A DNA stretch of 64,000 nucleotides from Wenjunlia vitaminophila DSM 41686 (GTDB taxonomy: Bacteria > Actinomycetota > Actinomycetes > Streptomycetales > Streptomycetaceae): the NCBI RefSeq assembly GCF_000380165.1, contig NZ_KB904669.1, forward strand, positions 62,185 through 126,184, in the 5' to 3' direction. The position numbers and the translations under genes were made by a program. The notes below the pieces were generated by a model. It had not been told where the DNA came from, searched no databases, and saw only the letters and a list, made by a program, of their open reading frames with translations. Of this stretch, positions 26,985-35,751 are shown piece after piece. The first letter of the stretch is position 1, and each line of letters starts with the position of its first letter.

Positions 26985-28001
26985 TCACCGCCTGCCGAGC
27001 GTGCTTTCCCGTTCCACCAGGCGAAACTCCGCCGCGATCTCATGCCCGCCCGGCGACTCCGTGCCCTCGAGACTGCGCAGCAGCGACTCCACCGCGAGCC
27101 GCGCGATGGACTGTTTGTCCGGTGAGATCGTGGTGAGGGTGACCGCGCCGAACCGCCCCTCGGCGATGTCGTCGAAGCCGATCACGGCCACGTCCCACGG
27201 CACCCGCAGCCCGCACTCGTGCAGGACCCGCATGGCGCCGATGGCGACCAGGTCGTTGTAGGCGAACACCGCGTCCGGTCGCACCCCGGAGTCCAGCATC
27301 CTGGCCATGGCCTCGGCGCCGTCCTGCCGGTCCCAGCCGCCGACCCGGCCCACCAGGCTGTCCGGGGCCGGGATGCCGGCCTCGGTGAGTTCCTCGCGCC
27401 AGCCCTTCATCCGCAGGTGAGCGGGGCGGTTGGCGGAGTCCGTACGGCCTCCGAGATAGGCGATGGTGGACCTGCCGCGGCCGATCAGGTGACGCACCGC
27501 GACCCGCGCCGCCGCAACGTTGTCGATGGCGATGTGGTCGTACGGCAGGTCGTACTGGCGCTCACCGAGCAGGACCAGGGGGACGTCGTCGCCGTCCCTG
27601 CCGCGCAGGTCCTCGACCTCGAGCTCCAGTGGGCTGAGGATCAGACCGTCGATCACCCGGGCCCGGAAACCCTGGCTGACCAGCACTTCCCGCTCGCGTT
27701 CCCCCCGCGTGTGGTCCAGCAGCACGGTGAGGTCGTGGTCCGCCGCCGCGTCGATGACCGCGCCGGCGAGCTCGGCGAAGTACGGGTTGCCGAGCTCGGG
27801 GACGGCCAGGGCGATGATCCCCGTACGGCCCTTGCGCAGGTGACGCGCAGTCACGTTCGGTTGGTAGCCGAGCTCGTCGATGGCCCGCTGCACGCGCTCC
27901 CGCATCGCAGGGGTGACGTGCGGATACTTGTTGACCACGTTCGAGACGGTCTTGATGGAGACGCCGGCACGCTCCGCGACGTCTTTGAGACTAACCCGCA
28001 C
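26985..28001 (-). CDS. LacI-family transcriptional regulator
   Basis: A 338-aa repressor. The GTG at 28001 follows GGGAG at 6-nt spacing and places the HTH at the extreme N-terminus (V-S-L-K-D-V-A-E-R-A-G-V-S-I-K-T-V-S-N-V-V-N), with the hinge helix near 45-60. The remainder is a periplasmic-binding-protein-like effector domain. It is flanked by the YtfQ-type importer and the divergent PA14-GH2 gene, and AACGTT-centred sites occur at both promoters, so it is the likely local repressor. Confidence 0.93.
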   Translation of the reverse strand: MRVSLKDVAERAGVSIKTVSNVVNKYPHVTPAMRERVQRAIDELGYQPNVTARHLRKGRTGIIALAVPELGNPYFAELAGAVIDAAADHDLTVLLDHTRGEREREVLVSQGFRARVIDGLILSPLELEVEDLRGRDGDDVPLVLLGERQYDLPYDHIAIDNVAAARVAVRHLIGRGRSTIAYLGGRTDSANRPAHLRMKGWREELTEAGIPAPDSLVGRVGGWDRQDGAEAMARMLDSGVRPDAVFAYNDLVAIGAMRVLHECGLRVPWDVAVIGFDDIAEGRFGAVTLTTISPDKQSIARLAVESLLRSLEGTESPGGHEIAAEFRLVERESTLGRR

Positions 28002-28098
28002 TGGGAACTCCCTGCGTTCACTGCGTCCCACCCTCGGGGACGTCTGTCAGGACACTGGACAGCGGGCCTGAGCCGTGTTGTCATGCCAACTGCCGTCC

Positions 28099-28130
28099 TT
28101 CCAACGTTGTACAGATATTCGTTGTACAGA
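28099..28130. promoter_or_regulatory. LacI-type operator plus 11-bp direct repeat, lacI-GH2 intergenic
   Basis: TTCCAACGTTGTAC (28099-28112) shares its first ten bases with the site at the ABC promoter. It merges into a direct repeat of CGTTGTACAGA (28105-28115 and 28120-28130, 15-bp period). The location between the divergent regulator and GH2 genes fits an auto- and target-gene operator. The -35/-10 elements here are not clear. Confidence 0.5.
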
Positions 28131-28173
28131 CTCACGCGACGAGCCGCCACCCTTCCCAGTGATGGAGGATTCC

Positions 28174-30801
28174 GTGCGCACGACCCGACACCGACGACAC
28201 GGGGCACGCCCGGCCGCAATGCTGCTCGCAGCAGGCCTCGGCATCACCGGCCTCACCTGGTCCCCAGCCGCGACGGCCGCGGAGGACCCCGCCCCGGTCC
28301 ACGGACTCAAGGGCGAGTACTACACCCACTCCACCCCCGGGGCTTTCGACTTCCACGAGCTCAAGGCCACCGGATTCGACCCGAACCTCGACTTCGACAA
28401 CCTCGAACCGCGACTGAGCTTCGCCACCGGTCAGGCCGACGACGTCAGCGTCCGGTGGACGGGGAAGATCGTGCCCGAGGAGTCCGGTCCGACGACGTTC
28501 TCGGTCACCGCCGACAACGGCTTCCGGCTCTGGATCGACCAGCAACTCGTCATCGACCACTGGGTCGATGACTGGGACCGGGAACAGGTCTCGCAACCCG
28601 TCGAGTTGACGGCGGGCAGAGCCTACGACATCAAGGTCGAGTACTTCGAACACTACGGCGGCTCCAACTTCCACCTGCGGTGGACCAAGCCCGGAGGGGA
28701 CAAGGAGCCCGTCCCCCGGACGGCCTTCCTGCTCCCCGACGGCTTCGAGTACAACGGGGCGACCGACGTCTCCGTCCTGAGCGACGGCCGCACGCTGAAG
28801 CTCGACTTCGCCCAGAAGCTGGCCGCGCCCCCGTCCGACCTCACCGGTCACCTCGACGCCGTCATCGGCGGCGCCACCTGGCCGCTGGACTCCGCCCAGC
28901 TCGATCCCACCGACCCCACGGCCCTCCTCGTCGGCCTCAAGGAACCCGTCGTGGGCAACAAGGACGGCAACGCCAGGGGCACGGCCGACCTGCGCTACGA
29001 CGGCGAGGGCGGTCTGACCGACCAGAACGGCGCGGTCGTGGACGCGTTCTGGTCCACCGGGGCCAACCGCTCCACCCACGAGCTGCGCACCCGGTGGGCG
29101 GACGAGGTCGGCCCCGACAACGCCCTGCCCGAGTACCCCCGCCCGCAGCTCACCCGGAACAAGTGGAAGAACCTCAACGGCACCTGGGAGTTCGCCGGCG
29201 CGGAGTCCGGCGAGGCGCCCCCGTTCGGCGAGCGCCTCGGCGAGAAGATCCTCGTGCCCTACCCCGTCGAGTCCCAGCTCTCCGGCATCCAGCGGCACGA
29301 GGACCGGATGTGGTACCGCCGCACCTTCACCGTTCCCCCTGGCTGGAAGATCGGCGACGAGCAGCGCCTGCGGCTCAACTTCGGCGCGGTGGACTGGCAG
29401 TCCGAGGTGTACGTCAACGGGACCAGGGTCGCCGAGCACAAGGGTGGCTACGACAAGTTCAGTGCCGACATCACCGACGCGCTGAAGCCCGGCAGCACCC
29501 AGGAGCTGATCGTCGGCGTCTACGACCCGACGGACTCGGGTGCCGGGGAGAACCCCCCGGTCGGCAAGCAGCGCCTCGACCCCAGCGGCATCTGGTACAC
29601 GGCCTCCTCCGGCATCTGGCAGACGGTGTGGATGGAGCCGGTCGCGGCCGACCACATCGACTCGCTCAAGCTCACCCCGGACGTCGCCCGTGAGCAACTG
29701 ACCGTGGAACCGAAGGGCGTCCGCGACGGGCTGCCGGTGCGGGCCACCGCCTACCGCGAGGGCACCAAGGTCGCCGAGGTGACCGGCCGCACCGGTGAGC
29801 CGCTCACCCTGCCGATCGCCGACCCCCGGCTGTGGTCGCCGGACGACCCGTTCCTGTACGACCTGAAGGTCACCGTCGGCGGCAAGCACGGGGACACCGT
29901 GGGCAGCTACTTCGGGATGCGTTCGATAGCCGTGGAGAAGGTGGACGGCACCCCGCGCACCATGCTCAACGGTTCGCCCGTCTTCATGATGGCCACCCTG
30001 GACCAGGGCTTCTGGCCGGACGGGCTGCACACCGCGCCGACCGACGAGGCCCTGGCGTACGACCTGAAGATGCACAAGGAGATGGGCTACAACTCGGTCC
30101 GCAAGCACATCAAGGTCGAACCGGACCGCTGGTTCTACTGGGCGGACAAGCTGGGCCTGCTCGTCTGGCAGGACATGCCGGCCATGACCGCGGGCCGCAC
30201 CCCGGACACCGCCGCCCGCGCCCAGTACGAGCTGGAGATGAAGGAGATGATCGACGAGCACGCCAGCAGCCCGTCGATCGTGATGTGGGTGACCTTCAAC
30301 GAGGGCTGGGGCCAGTACGACCAGGCCAGGGTCGCCGACCAGGCCAAGTCCTGGGACCCCACCCGCCTGGTCAACAACATGAGCGGCCTGAACTGCTGCG
30401 GAGCCGTGGACGGTGGCAACGGTGACATCGCCGACGCCCACAACTACCCCAGGCCCCAGCTCCCCGCACCCGACGGCGTGCGCGCCCTGGTCGCCGGCGA
30501 GTACGGCGGTCTCGGCCTCGCGGTCCCCGGGCACGCCTGGCCGGTGCAGATGTCGTACATCAACGTGGACCCGGCCACCTACACCAACGACTACCTGGCG
30601 CGGCTCGACGACGTGCGGGCACTCGCCTGCCGCGGCGGCAACGGGGCCGTCTACACCCAGATATCCGACGTCGAAGGGGAACTCAACGGTCTGATGACCT
30701 ACGACCGGTCAGTGGTCAAGCCTGACGTGCAGCGGATCAACGCCGCCCACAGGGCGCTGATCAGCGACGCCCAGAACGGCACCCTGGGCTGCGGGGCCTG
30801 A
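28174..30801 (+). CDS. Secreted PA14-GH2 family glycoside hydrolase
   Basis: An 875-aa secreted protein. The GTG at 28174 is preceded by GGAGG at 5-nt spacing, better than the ATG at 28162. The signal peptide has a twin-Arg-like basic start (R-T-T-R-H-R-R-H) and ends near A-T-A-A. A PA14 domain (about 40-165) is followed by the GH2 jelly-roll, Ig-like and TIM-barrel domains. The likely acid/base is Glu710 (F-N-E-G-W-G) and the nucleophile Glu776 (G-E-Y-G-G). GH2 enzymes are beta-galactosidases, mannosidases, glucuronidases and similar. It is probably repressed by LacI, and the released sugar is taken up by the YtfQ-type importer. Confidence 0.9.
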   Translation: MRTTRHRRHGARPAAMLLAAGLGITGLTWSPAATAAEDPAPVHGLKGEYYTHSTPGAFDFHELKATGFDPNLDFDNLEPRLSFATGQADDVSVRWTGKIVPEESGPTTFSVTADNGFRLWIDQQLVIDHWVDDWDREQVSQPVELTAGRAYDIKVEYFEHYGGSNFHLRWTKPGGDKEPVPRTAFLLPDGFEYNGATDVSVLSDGRTLKLDFAQKLAAPPSDLTGHLDAVIGGATWPLDSAQLDPTDPTALLVGLKEPVVGNKDGNARGTADLRYDGEGGLTDQNGAVVDAFWSTGANRSTHELRTRWADEVGPDNALPEYPRPQLTRNKWKNLNGTWEFAGAESGEAPPFGERLGEKILVPYPVESQLSGIQRHEDRMWYRRTFTVPPGWKIGDEQRLRLNFGAVDWQSEVYVNGTRVAEHKGGYDKFSADITDALKPGSTQELIVGVYDPTDSGAGENPPVGKQRLDPSGIWYTASSGIWQTVWMEPVAADHIDSLKLTPDVAREQLTVEPKGVRDGLPVRATAYREGTKVAEVTGRTGEPLTLPIADPRLWSPDDPFLYDLKVTVGGKHGDTVGSYFGMRSIAVEKVDGTPRTMLNGSPVFMMATLDQGFWPDGLHTAPTDEALAYDLKMHKEMGYNSVRKHIKVEPDRWFYWADKLGLLVWQDMPAMTAGRTPDTAARAQYELEMKEMIDEHASSPSIVMWVTFNEGWGQYDQARVADQAKSWDPTRLVNNMSGLNCCGAVDGGNGDIADAHNYPRPQLPAPDGVRALVAGEYGGLGLAVPGHAWPVQMSYINVDPATYTNDYLARLDDVRALACRGGNGAVYTQISDVEGELNGLMTYDRSVVKPDVQRINAAHRALISDAQNGTLGCGA

Positions 30802-30820
30802 TCCCACCAAGTCCCGCGTC

Positions 30821-30854
30821 GGCACGGCCCGCCCCTGCCCGGGCGGGCCGTGCC
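30821..30854. terminator. Hairpin between GH2 and flavodoxin genes
   Basis: 14-bp arms GGCACGGCCCGCCC / GGGCGGGCCGTGCC flank a 6-nt loop, positioned between convergent stops at 30801 and 30953. Confidence 0.75.
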
Positions 30855-30952
30855 TCGCTGCCGCGGCCCTCGGCAGCGGCCCCACTGCCCACGGGGCGGG
30901 TGGTCCTCCCCGGCCACGCGGCCCGCGGGGCCGTGCCGGGTCGCGGGAACGG

Positions 30953-31582
30953 TCAGCCGACCGGCTGCGGCCGGCAGCGGCCCGCGGCCCGGCGGCCGGC
31001 GAGGAGTTGGGCGGTGACCTCGGCCACCCGGGCACCCAGGTGCCGGCAGGTGAGCGCGTCGGAGTGGTGGACCCGGTCGGCGGCGACGTCGGTGTCGGTC
31101 TGGGCGCCCGCGCCGAGGAAGAAGCCGAGGCGGTTCAGGTCGTGCTCGCTGCCGGTGGTGGAGTTCCAGCCGGCAGCGAGGCCCAGGTTCACCCAGTGCA
31201 TGTGGTGCTGGGCGGCGAGGACCGCCATGGCCATCAGGGTCTGGAGCTTGTCCCCGCTCTTGGAGCCGGAGTTGGTGAACCCCGCGGCGACCTTGTCCCG
31301 CCAGGTGCCCTCGACGCAGCGCCGGGAGGTGCGTTCGGCGAACGTCTGGAACCCGGCGGAGACGTTGCCCATGTAGGTGGGGCTGCCGAACACGATGGCG
31401 TCCGCCCCGTCCAGGACGGGCCACTGGTCGTCGGTGAAGTCGTCCACCGCGAGCACGGTGGGGGTGGCGCCGGCCTGGCGGACGCCCTCGGCGACGGCCA
31501 GGGCCAGGACAGCGGTGTGTCCCCGTCCCGAGTGGTAGGCGACGACGACACTGGGACGGATGGTGGTGGTTCCGTCGTTCAT
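30953..31582 (-). CDS. Flavodoxin-like / NAD(P)H-dependent FMN reductase family protein
   Basis: A 209-aa protein. The ATG at 31582 follows GGGAG at 8-nt spacing. The N-terminal FMN phosphate loop reads Y-H-S-G-R-G-H-T, then D-A-I-V-F-G-S-P-T-Y-M-G-N-V-S-A and G-F-T-N-S-G-S, as in WrbA/flavodoxin-like quinone reductases. It would bind FMN in the cytoplasm and reduce quinones or other acceptors. It lies 38 nt downstream of the SRPBCC gene, so it may be the third gene of the ArsR operon. Confidence 0.8.
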   Translation of the reverse strand: MNDGTTTIRPSVVVAYHSGRGHTAVLALAVAEGVRQAGATPTVLAVDDFTDDQWPVLDGADAIVFGSPTYMGNVSAGFQTFAERTSRRCVEGTWRDKVAAGFTNSGSKSGDKLQTLMAMAVLAAQHHMHWVNLGLAAGWNSTTGSEHDLNRLGFFLGAGAQTDTDVAADRVHHSDALTCRHLGARVAEVTAQLLAGRRAAGRCRPQPVG

Positions 31583-31620
31583 GGGGGTTACTCCCGTGGG
31601 TCGTTGCGGCGGGGCCCGGG

Positions 31621-32121
31621 TCAGGGGCGCGCCGGGTAGTCGGCGGCGACCTCCCGGTAGCGGGCACTCCAGCCGGGCAGCTCCGTCCCGGCGAGGTGGC
31701 ACTCGAGTCGGTCGAGGAAGGCGTGCGTGCCCGGCGTGAACTGCCGGCCCCGGCGGACGCTCAGTCCGCGGTGGCTGAAGGTGAGCAGCGTGCCCTCGCC
31801 GGCGGCCTCCAGCACGTACCGGACGACGCCGTCCTCGGTGATGGCCTGCTTCCACTCGTGTTCCAGGACGTGCGGCGGGTCCCAGACCAGGATCCGACCG
31901 GTCATCCACTTCTGCCGGTCAGGGACCGGCGGTCCGGTGGGCAGCATGTCGATGGCGCCGCCGGGGCGGGCGTCGATGACGGTCTCGCCGAACCAGTGGG
32001 CCCGCTGCTCGGGGTCGGTCAGGGCCGACCACACCGCGTCCCTGGAGTAGGGCAGGTACCGGACGAAGGTGATGACGGCGGTGTCCCCGTCGATCTCCAG
32101 CTCGCCGTGTCCGTCACTCAC
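31621..32121 (-). CDS. SRPBCC (AHSA1/START-like) family protein
   Basis: A 166-aa protein. The GTG at 32121 overlaps the ArsR stop as GTGA. The sequence shows the AHSA1 pattern: R-Y-L-P-Y-S-R-D-A-V-W-S-A-L-T-D-P-E-Q-R-A-H-W-F near the start, then P-H-V-L-E-H-E-W and a final W-x-x-x-L-x-R-L-x-x-H-L-like helix. Such proteins bind hydrophobic ligands and are often co-encoded with an ArsR regulator, as here. Confidence 0.85.
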   Translation of the reverse strand: MSDGHGELEIDGDTAVITFVRYLPYSRDAVWSALTDPEQRAHWFGETVIDARPGGAIDMLPTGPPVPDRQKWMTGRILVWDPPHVLEHEWKQAITEDGVVRYVLEAAGEGTLLTFSHRGLSVRRGRQFTPGTHAFLDRLECHLAGTELPGWSARYREVAADYPARP

Positions 32122-32456
32122 GAGTCTCCCTCCGGTGTGGAACGTGGGGGCTGGTGGGTGCGCGCCAGGTGGGCTTCCAGGGCGTCGAGGTGCCCGGACC
32201 AGTAGCGGCGGTAGCGCCCGAGCCACGCGTCGATCTCGGCCAGCGCATCCGCGCGCAACGCGTAGATCCTGCGCTGCGCGTCGGGGCGGACCTCGACGAG
32301 ACCCGCCTCCCGCAGCACCCTCAGGTGCCGGGAGACGGCGGGCTGGCTCAGGCCCGGCAGGGTCGCGACGAGTTCCCCGGCGGACCGCTCGCCCTGGGCC
32401 AGCTCGTCGAGCAGCGCCCTGCGGCTGGGCTCGGCCACGGCTTCGAACACGTCCAT
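32118..32456 (-). CDS. ArsR-family regulator
   Basis: A 112-aa winged-helix protein: A-E-P-S-R-R-A-L-L-D-E-L at the start, then L-S-Q-P-A-V-S-R-H-L-R-V-L-R-E-A-G-L-V as recognition helix and wing. There are no Cys metal-sensing motifs, so it belongs to the non-metal ArsR group that partners SRPBCC proteins. The AT-rich region just upstream (32463-32492), with the imperfect palindrome ATTACCA...TGATTAT, is a plausible promoter/operator for autoregulation. Confidence 0.9.
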   Translation of the reverse strand: MDVFEAVAEPSRRALLDELAQGERSAGELVATLPGLSQPAVSRHLRVLREAGLVEVRPDAQRRIYALRADALAEIDAWLGRYRRYWSGHLDALEAHLARTHQPPRSTPEGDS

Positions 32457-32462
32457 GAGACG

Positions 32463-32492
32463 AGTATTACCATTTGATTATATAAACGCAAG
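32463..32492 (-). promoter_or_regulatory. AT-rich promoter/operator of the ArsR-SRPBCC operon
   Basis: A 30-bp AT-rich island stands out in the high-GC surroundings. On the minus strand it holds a TATAAT hexamer, and the imperfect palindrome ATTACCATTTGATTAT overlaps it. Its position 7-35 bp upstream of the ArsR start fits an autoregulated promoter. A good -35 element was not identified. Confidence 0.45.
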
Positions 32493-32585
32493 CCGATAGA
32501 AGATGTCCGCGGCCCATTTGTCACTGTTCGCTTACTGCCGGCCATCTCCTGGGCAACAACCCGCCGCCGGGGGCGGTCATCGCGG

Positions 32586-33176
32586 ATGATGGTAGGCATG
32601 ACAGCACCCTCGGTCCGTCCGGCTGCGCCCGCGCCCGTGATGCGGGCCGGGAGCGTCTGGTACCGGGTGTGCTTCGTGTGCACGGCCAACATCTGCCGGT
32701 CCCCCATGGCCGCCTCGGTGTTCCGGACGATGGTGGACAACGCCGGGCTCTCCGACCTGGTCAAGGTGAGCAGCGCCGGGACCGGGGGCTGGTTCGAGGG
32801 CGAGGGCGCCGACCTGCGGACCGTCGCGGTGCTGGCCGCCAACGGCTACCCGGACGAGCACGCGGCGCGGCAGTTCAAGCCGGCCTGGTTCGTCGGCCTC
32901 GACCTGGTGGTGGCGCTCGACGAGAGCCATGCCCGGTTCCTGCGGTACCTGGCGCCCACCGCGCGGGACGTCGACAAGGTGCGCCTGCTGCGGTCGTTCG
33001 ACCCGGCGGCCAGGAAGGGCGAGTTGGACGTCCCCGACCCGTACTACGGCGGCATCGAACACTTCCGACGGTGCCTGGAACTGATCGAGGCGGCGTCCGT
33101 GGGGCTGCTCGAGGCAGTGGCCGAGCAGGTCGTGCCGCCCGGCAGACGCGGCAAGCACGCCAAGCCCCAGGACTGA
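32586..33176 (+). CDS. Low-molecular-weight protein-tyrosine phosphatase
   Basis: Up to 196 aa. Starts at 32586, 32598 and 32640 are all possible, and none has a strong ribosome binding site. The P-loop C-T-A-N-I-C-R-S-P is the CX5R motif with the nucleophilic Cys and phosphate-binding Arg; Ala replaces the usual Gly. The general acid Asp is in V-P-D-P-Y-Y-G-G. The C-terminus is basic (G-R-R-G-K-H-A-K). It dephosphorylates tyrosines in the cytoplasm; actinobacterial homologs influence secondary metabolism. It is divergent from the ArsR operon. Confidence 0.88.
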   Translation: MMVGMTAPSVRPAAPAPVMRAGSVWYRVCFVCTANICRSPMAASVFRTMVDNAGLSDLVKVSSAGTGGWFEGEGADLRTVAVLAANGYPDEHAARQFKPAWFVGLDLVVALDESHARFLRYLAPTARDVDKVRLLRSFDPAARKGELDVPDPYYGGIEHFRRCLELIEAASVGLLEAVAEQVVPPGRRGKHAKPQD

Positions 33177-33216
33177 ACAGCCCCGGGGCCGTGTGCCGGC
33201 CCGCACCAACGACGAA

Positions 33217-33252
33217 GCCGGGCCGGCCGCCGTGGGAGGCGGCCGGCCCGGC
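33217..33252. terminator. Hairpin between phosphatase and MMPL genes
   Basis: 14-bp perfect arms (GCCGGGCCGGCCGC / GCGGCCGGCCCGGC) with an 8-nt loop lie between convergent genes. Confidence 0.75.
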
Positions 33253-33310
33253 CTGGTTCTGTTCGCGGTCCTCGGCGAGGGGTCCCCGGGCCGCCCCGGG
33301 GACCCGGTCG

Positions 33311-35512
33311 TCAGTGCCGGCCCGCGGGCTCCGGCTGCCGTTCCGGCTCACCGGCCGGGGGGAGCTGCCCACCCTTGCGGGGGGCGTCGGCGTGGCCGGG
33401 CCACCAGGCCCGGTGACCGATCAGCGCGGTGATGCTGGGCACCAGGAACATCGACATCACGAACGCCGAGATGCAGATGCCCACCGAGACCGAGAAGCCC
33501 ATCTCCGTCATCATGCTCACCCCGGCGAGCATCAGCGAGGCGAACGTGCCGGCAAGGATGATGCCGGCGGACGCGATGGACGGACCGGCGTGCTCGACGG
33601 CCAGCGCCGCCGCCTTCCGCGGTTCGTGCCCGGCCCGGGCCTCCTCCCGGAGCCTGGCCACCATCAGGATGTTGTAGTCGGTGCCGATCGCCACCACGAA
33701 CATGTAGATCAGGATCGGCAACATGAACATCACGCCGGGGTGGCCCACCGGACCCTGGAACACCATCACCGTGGACCCGAGGGTGCCGGTGAAGGTCACC
33801 ACCACGGCGAGCATCAGGTACCAGGGTGCGACCACGCTGCGCAGCAGCAACCCGAGGATCAGGGCGATCAGCAACCCGGCGACCGGGAAGATCACCTTCA
33901 TGTCGCGGTTGGTGGCGTCGCGGACGTCGGTGTAGGCCGCGGTGCCACCGCCCACCACCGCGTCGGTGCCCTCGGGGGTCGTGGCGTGCACGGTGCCCCG
34001 GAGCGGATCGATGGTGTCCAGCGCCTCGATGCTGAACGGGTTGATGTCGAGCACCGCCTGGATCAGCGCGGTCTTGCCGTCCTCGCTGTACCTGGCCAGG
34101 GTCGGCTCGGTGCCCGCGGGGGACCCCTCGGGCGGGTCCACCTCGAGGATGCTGCCGATCTTGTGCTTCCCCTCGAGGCTGGCGGCGAACTTCTCCACCG
34201 TCGCCTTGTCCAGCGCCTTGCCGCTCTTGCTGGTGAGGTACACCTCGGTCGGGGTGTCCATACCGGCCGGGAACGCGGACTTCATGTCGTCCATCGCCTG
34301 CGCCGACTCGGTGTCGCTGGGGAGCTGGCTGAGCTGGTCGTAGTCGGCCTTGAAGCCCACCACGCCCACGGCCAGGGTGAGCATGACCAGGCCGGAGACG
34401 ATCGCGGTCACCGCGGGACGACGCCCGACAACGCCGCCGACCTTGTGCGCGAGGGTGCCCTTGGACTGCTTCTGCCAGCCCTTGGACGGCCAGAACACCT
34501 TGGTGCCGAGCAGCGAGATGACGGCCGGGACCAGGGTCAGCGCGGATATCGCCATCACCAGCACCGCGACCGCGAGACCGGGACCGAGGGAGCGGAAGCT
34601 GCCCAGGGAGGCCAGCAGCATCGCACCGAACGCGATGATGACCGCTCCCGCCGCCGAGGCGATCGCCTCACCGACCCGCTCCACGGAGACCACCATGGCC
34701 TCCTTGCGGTCGTCGCCCGCGCGCAGCCGTTCCCGGTACCGGAACAGCAGGAAGAGGATGTAGTCGGTGCCGATGCCGAAGAGCACCACGGTCAGGATGA
34801 CGGGCAGCGACTGGTCGACGTCCAGGCCCAACCCCTTGGCCACCAGGGCGATCGCCGGCTGGGAGACCATCGAGACCAGGGCCACGCAGACGATCGGCAT
34901 CAGGGCGGCGATCGGACTGCGGTAGATGATCAGCAGCAGAACGATGATCAGGCCGATCGTCACGATGCCCACGATCTGCTCGGCCCGCTTGAACGCGTCC
35001 TCGTTGTCCAGGAGCATCGCCGCCTCGCCGGTGTAACCGACCTCCAGGCCGGTCCCCTTCATCAGCGGCTCTGTCTCGTCCCTGAGCTTCTCCACCACCT
35101 TCGGGACGTCCTGGTCGGAGGTGGTGCCCTTGATCTCCGCCGAAGACAGCATGATCTTGCCGTTGTCGGAGACCTGCATGGGCGTGACGCCGAGCACCCG
35201 CTCGATCTTCGCGCCAGCGAGCTTGTCCGAGATCTCGGCGACCTTGTCCTCGTCCGCCTTGGTGATGTCCCCGCCGTCAGCGCGCTTGAAGACCAGCAAC
35301 GCGGAGGCGTCGCTGTTGTCGGGGAAAGCTTCGTCGGACAGGTCCGAGGCCTGGACCGATTCGTACTTGCTGGGCAGGAAGCTCGTCTGGTCGCTGTTGG
35401 TGACATCGGCGAGCTTGGGGCCGAAGGCCACAAGCGCCACAGCCGCCAACAACCAGACAGCTATCACCTTCCAGGGGTTGTAGACGACGACCCGGCCGAG
35501 TCGTCCGAACAT
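33311..35512 (-). CDS. MMPL-family (RND) transporter
   Basis: A 733-aa polytopic protein starting M-F-G-R-L-G-R-V-V. Two MMPL repeats are visible, each with a helix, a ~150-residue extracytoplasmic loop and five helices. The loops after TM4 and TM10 carry the family markers G-T-D-Y-I-L-F-L-L-F-R-Y-R-E and G-T-D-Y-N-I-L-M-V-A-R-L-R-E-E, with Asp-Tyr pairs involved in proton relay. Likely cargo is a lipid or hydrophobic metabolite. The Pro-rich cytoplasmic tail is short. It is a single-gene unit. Confidence 0.92.
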   Translation of the reverse strand: MFGRLGRVVVYNPWKVIAVWLLAAVALVAFGPKLADVTNSDQTSFLPSKYESVQASDLSDEAFPDNSDASALLVFKRADGGDITKADEDKVAEISDKLAGAKIERVLGVTPMQVSDNGKIMLSSAEIKGTTSDQDVPKVVEKLRDETEPLMKGTGLEVGYTGEAAMLLDNEDAFKRAEQIVGIVTIGLIIVLLLIIYRSPIAALMPIVCVALVSMVSQPAIALVAKGLGLDVDQSLPVILTVVLFGIGTDYILFLLFRYRERLRAGDDRKEAMVVSVERVGEAIASAAGAVIIAFGAMLLASLGSFRSLGPGLAVAVLVMAISALTLVPAVISLLGTKVFWPSKGWQKQSKGTLAHKVGGVVGRRPAVTAIVSGLVMLTLAVGVVGFKADYDQLSQLPSDTESAQAMDDMKSAFPAGMDTPTEVYLTSKSGKALDKATVEKFAASLEGKHKIGSILEVDPPEGSPAGTEPTLARYSEDGKTALIQAVLDINPFSIEALDTIDPLRGTVHATTPEGTDAVVGGGTAAYTDVRDATNRDMKVIFPVAGLLIALILGLLLRSVVAPWYLMLAVVVTFTGTLGSTVMVFQGPVGHPGVMFMLPILIYMFVVAIGTDYNILMVARLREEARAGHEPRKAAALAVEHAGPSIASAGIILAGTFASLMLAGVSMMTEMGFSVSVGICISAFVMSMFLVPSITALIGHRAWWPGHADAPRKGGQLPPAGEPERQPEPAGRH

Positions 35513-35751
35513 GCTTACTCCTCAATACGGCAGGGGGGATGCAGGGTAAGACTCTAGGCATATGTTCGCCCCCCACGGTGACATTTATGGGCGCCCCGGG
35601 GGCAGATCGGCCCAGGGCACGAGCGGCCACCGCGTCTCGTACACCGTAAGGCGGGTGCGGTCTCCTCCCTGAGAAGTAGGGCGGGGCCCCAGGAGGAGTC
35701 TCTCCGGGCAGTACGACACCGCTCCACCGGGCAACGAGGGACAATTCACCG

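Noticed and set aside
28132-30534. 800-aa open frame on the minus strand
   Set aside because: It is the antisense shadow of the GH2 gene, is Gly/Val/Arg-rich and shows no family motif. Many similar long shadows occur because stops are rare in high-GC sequence.
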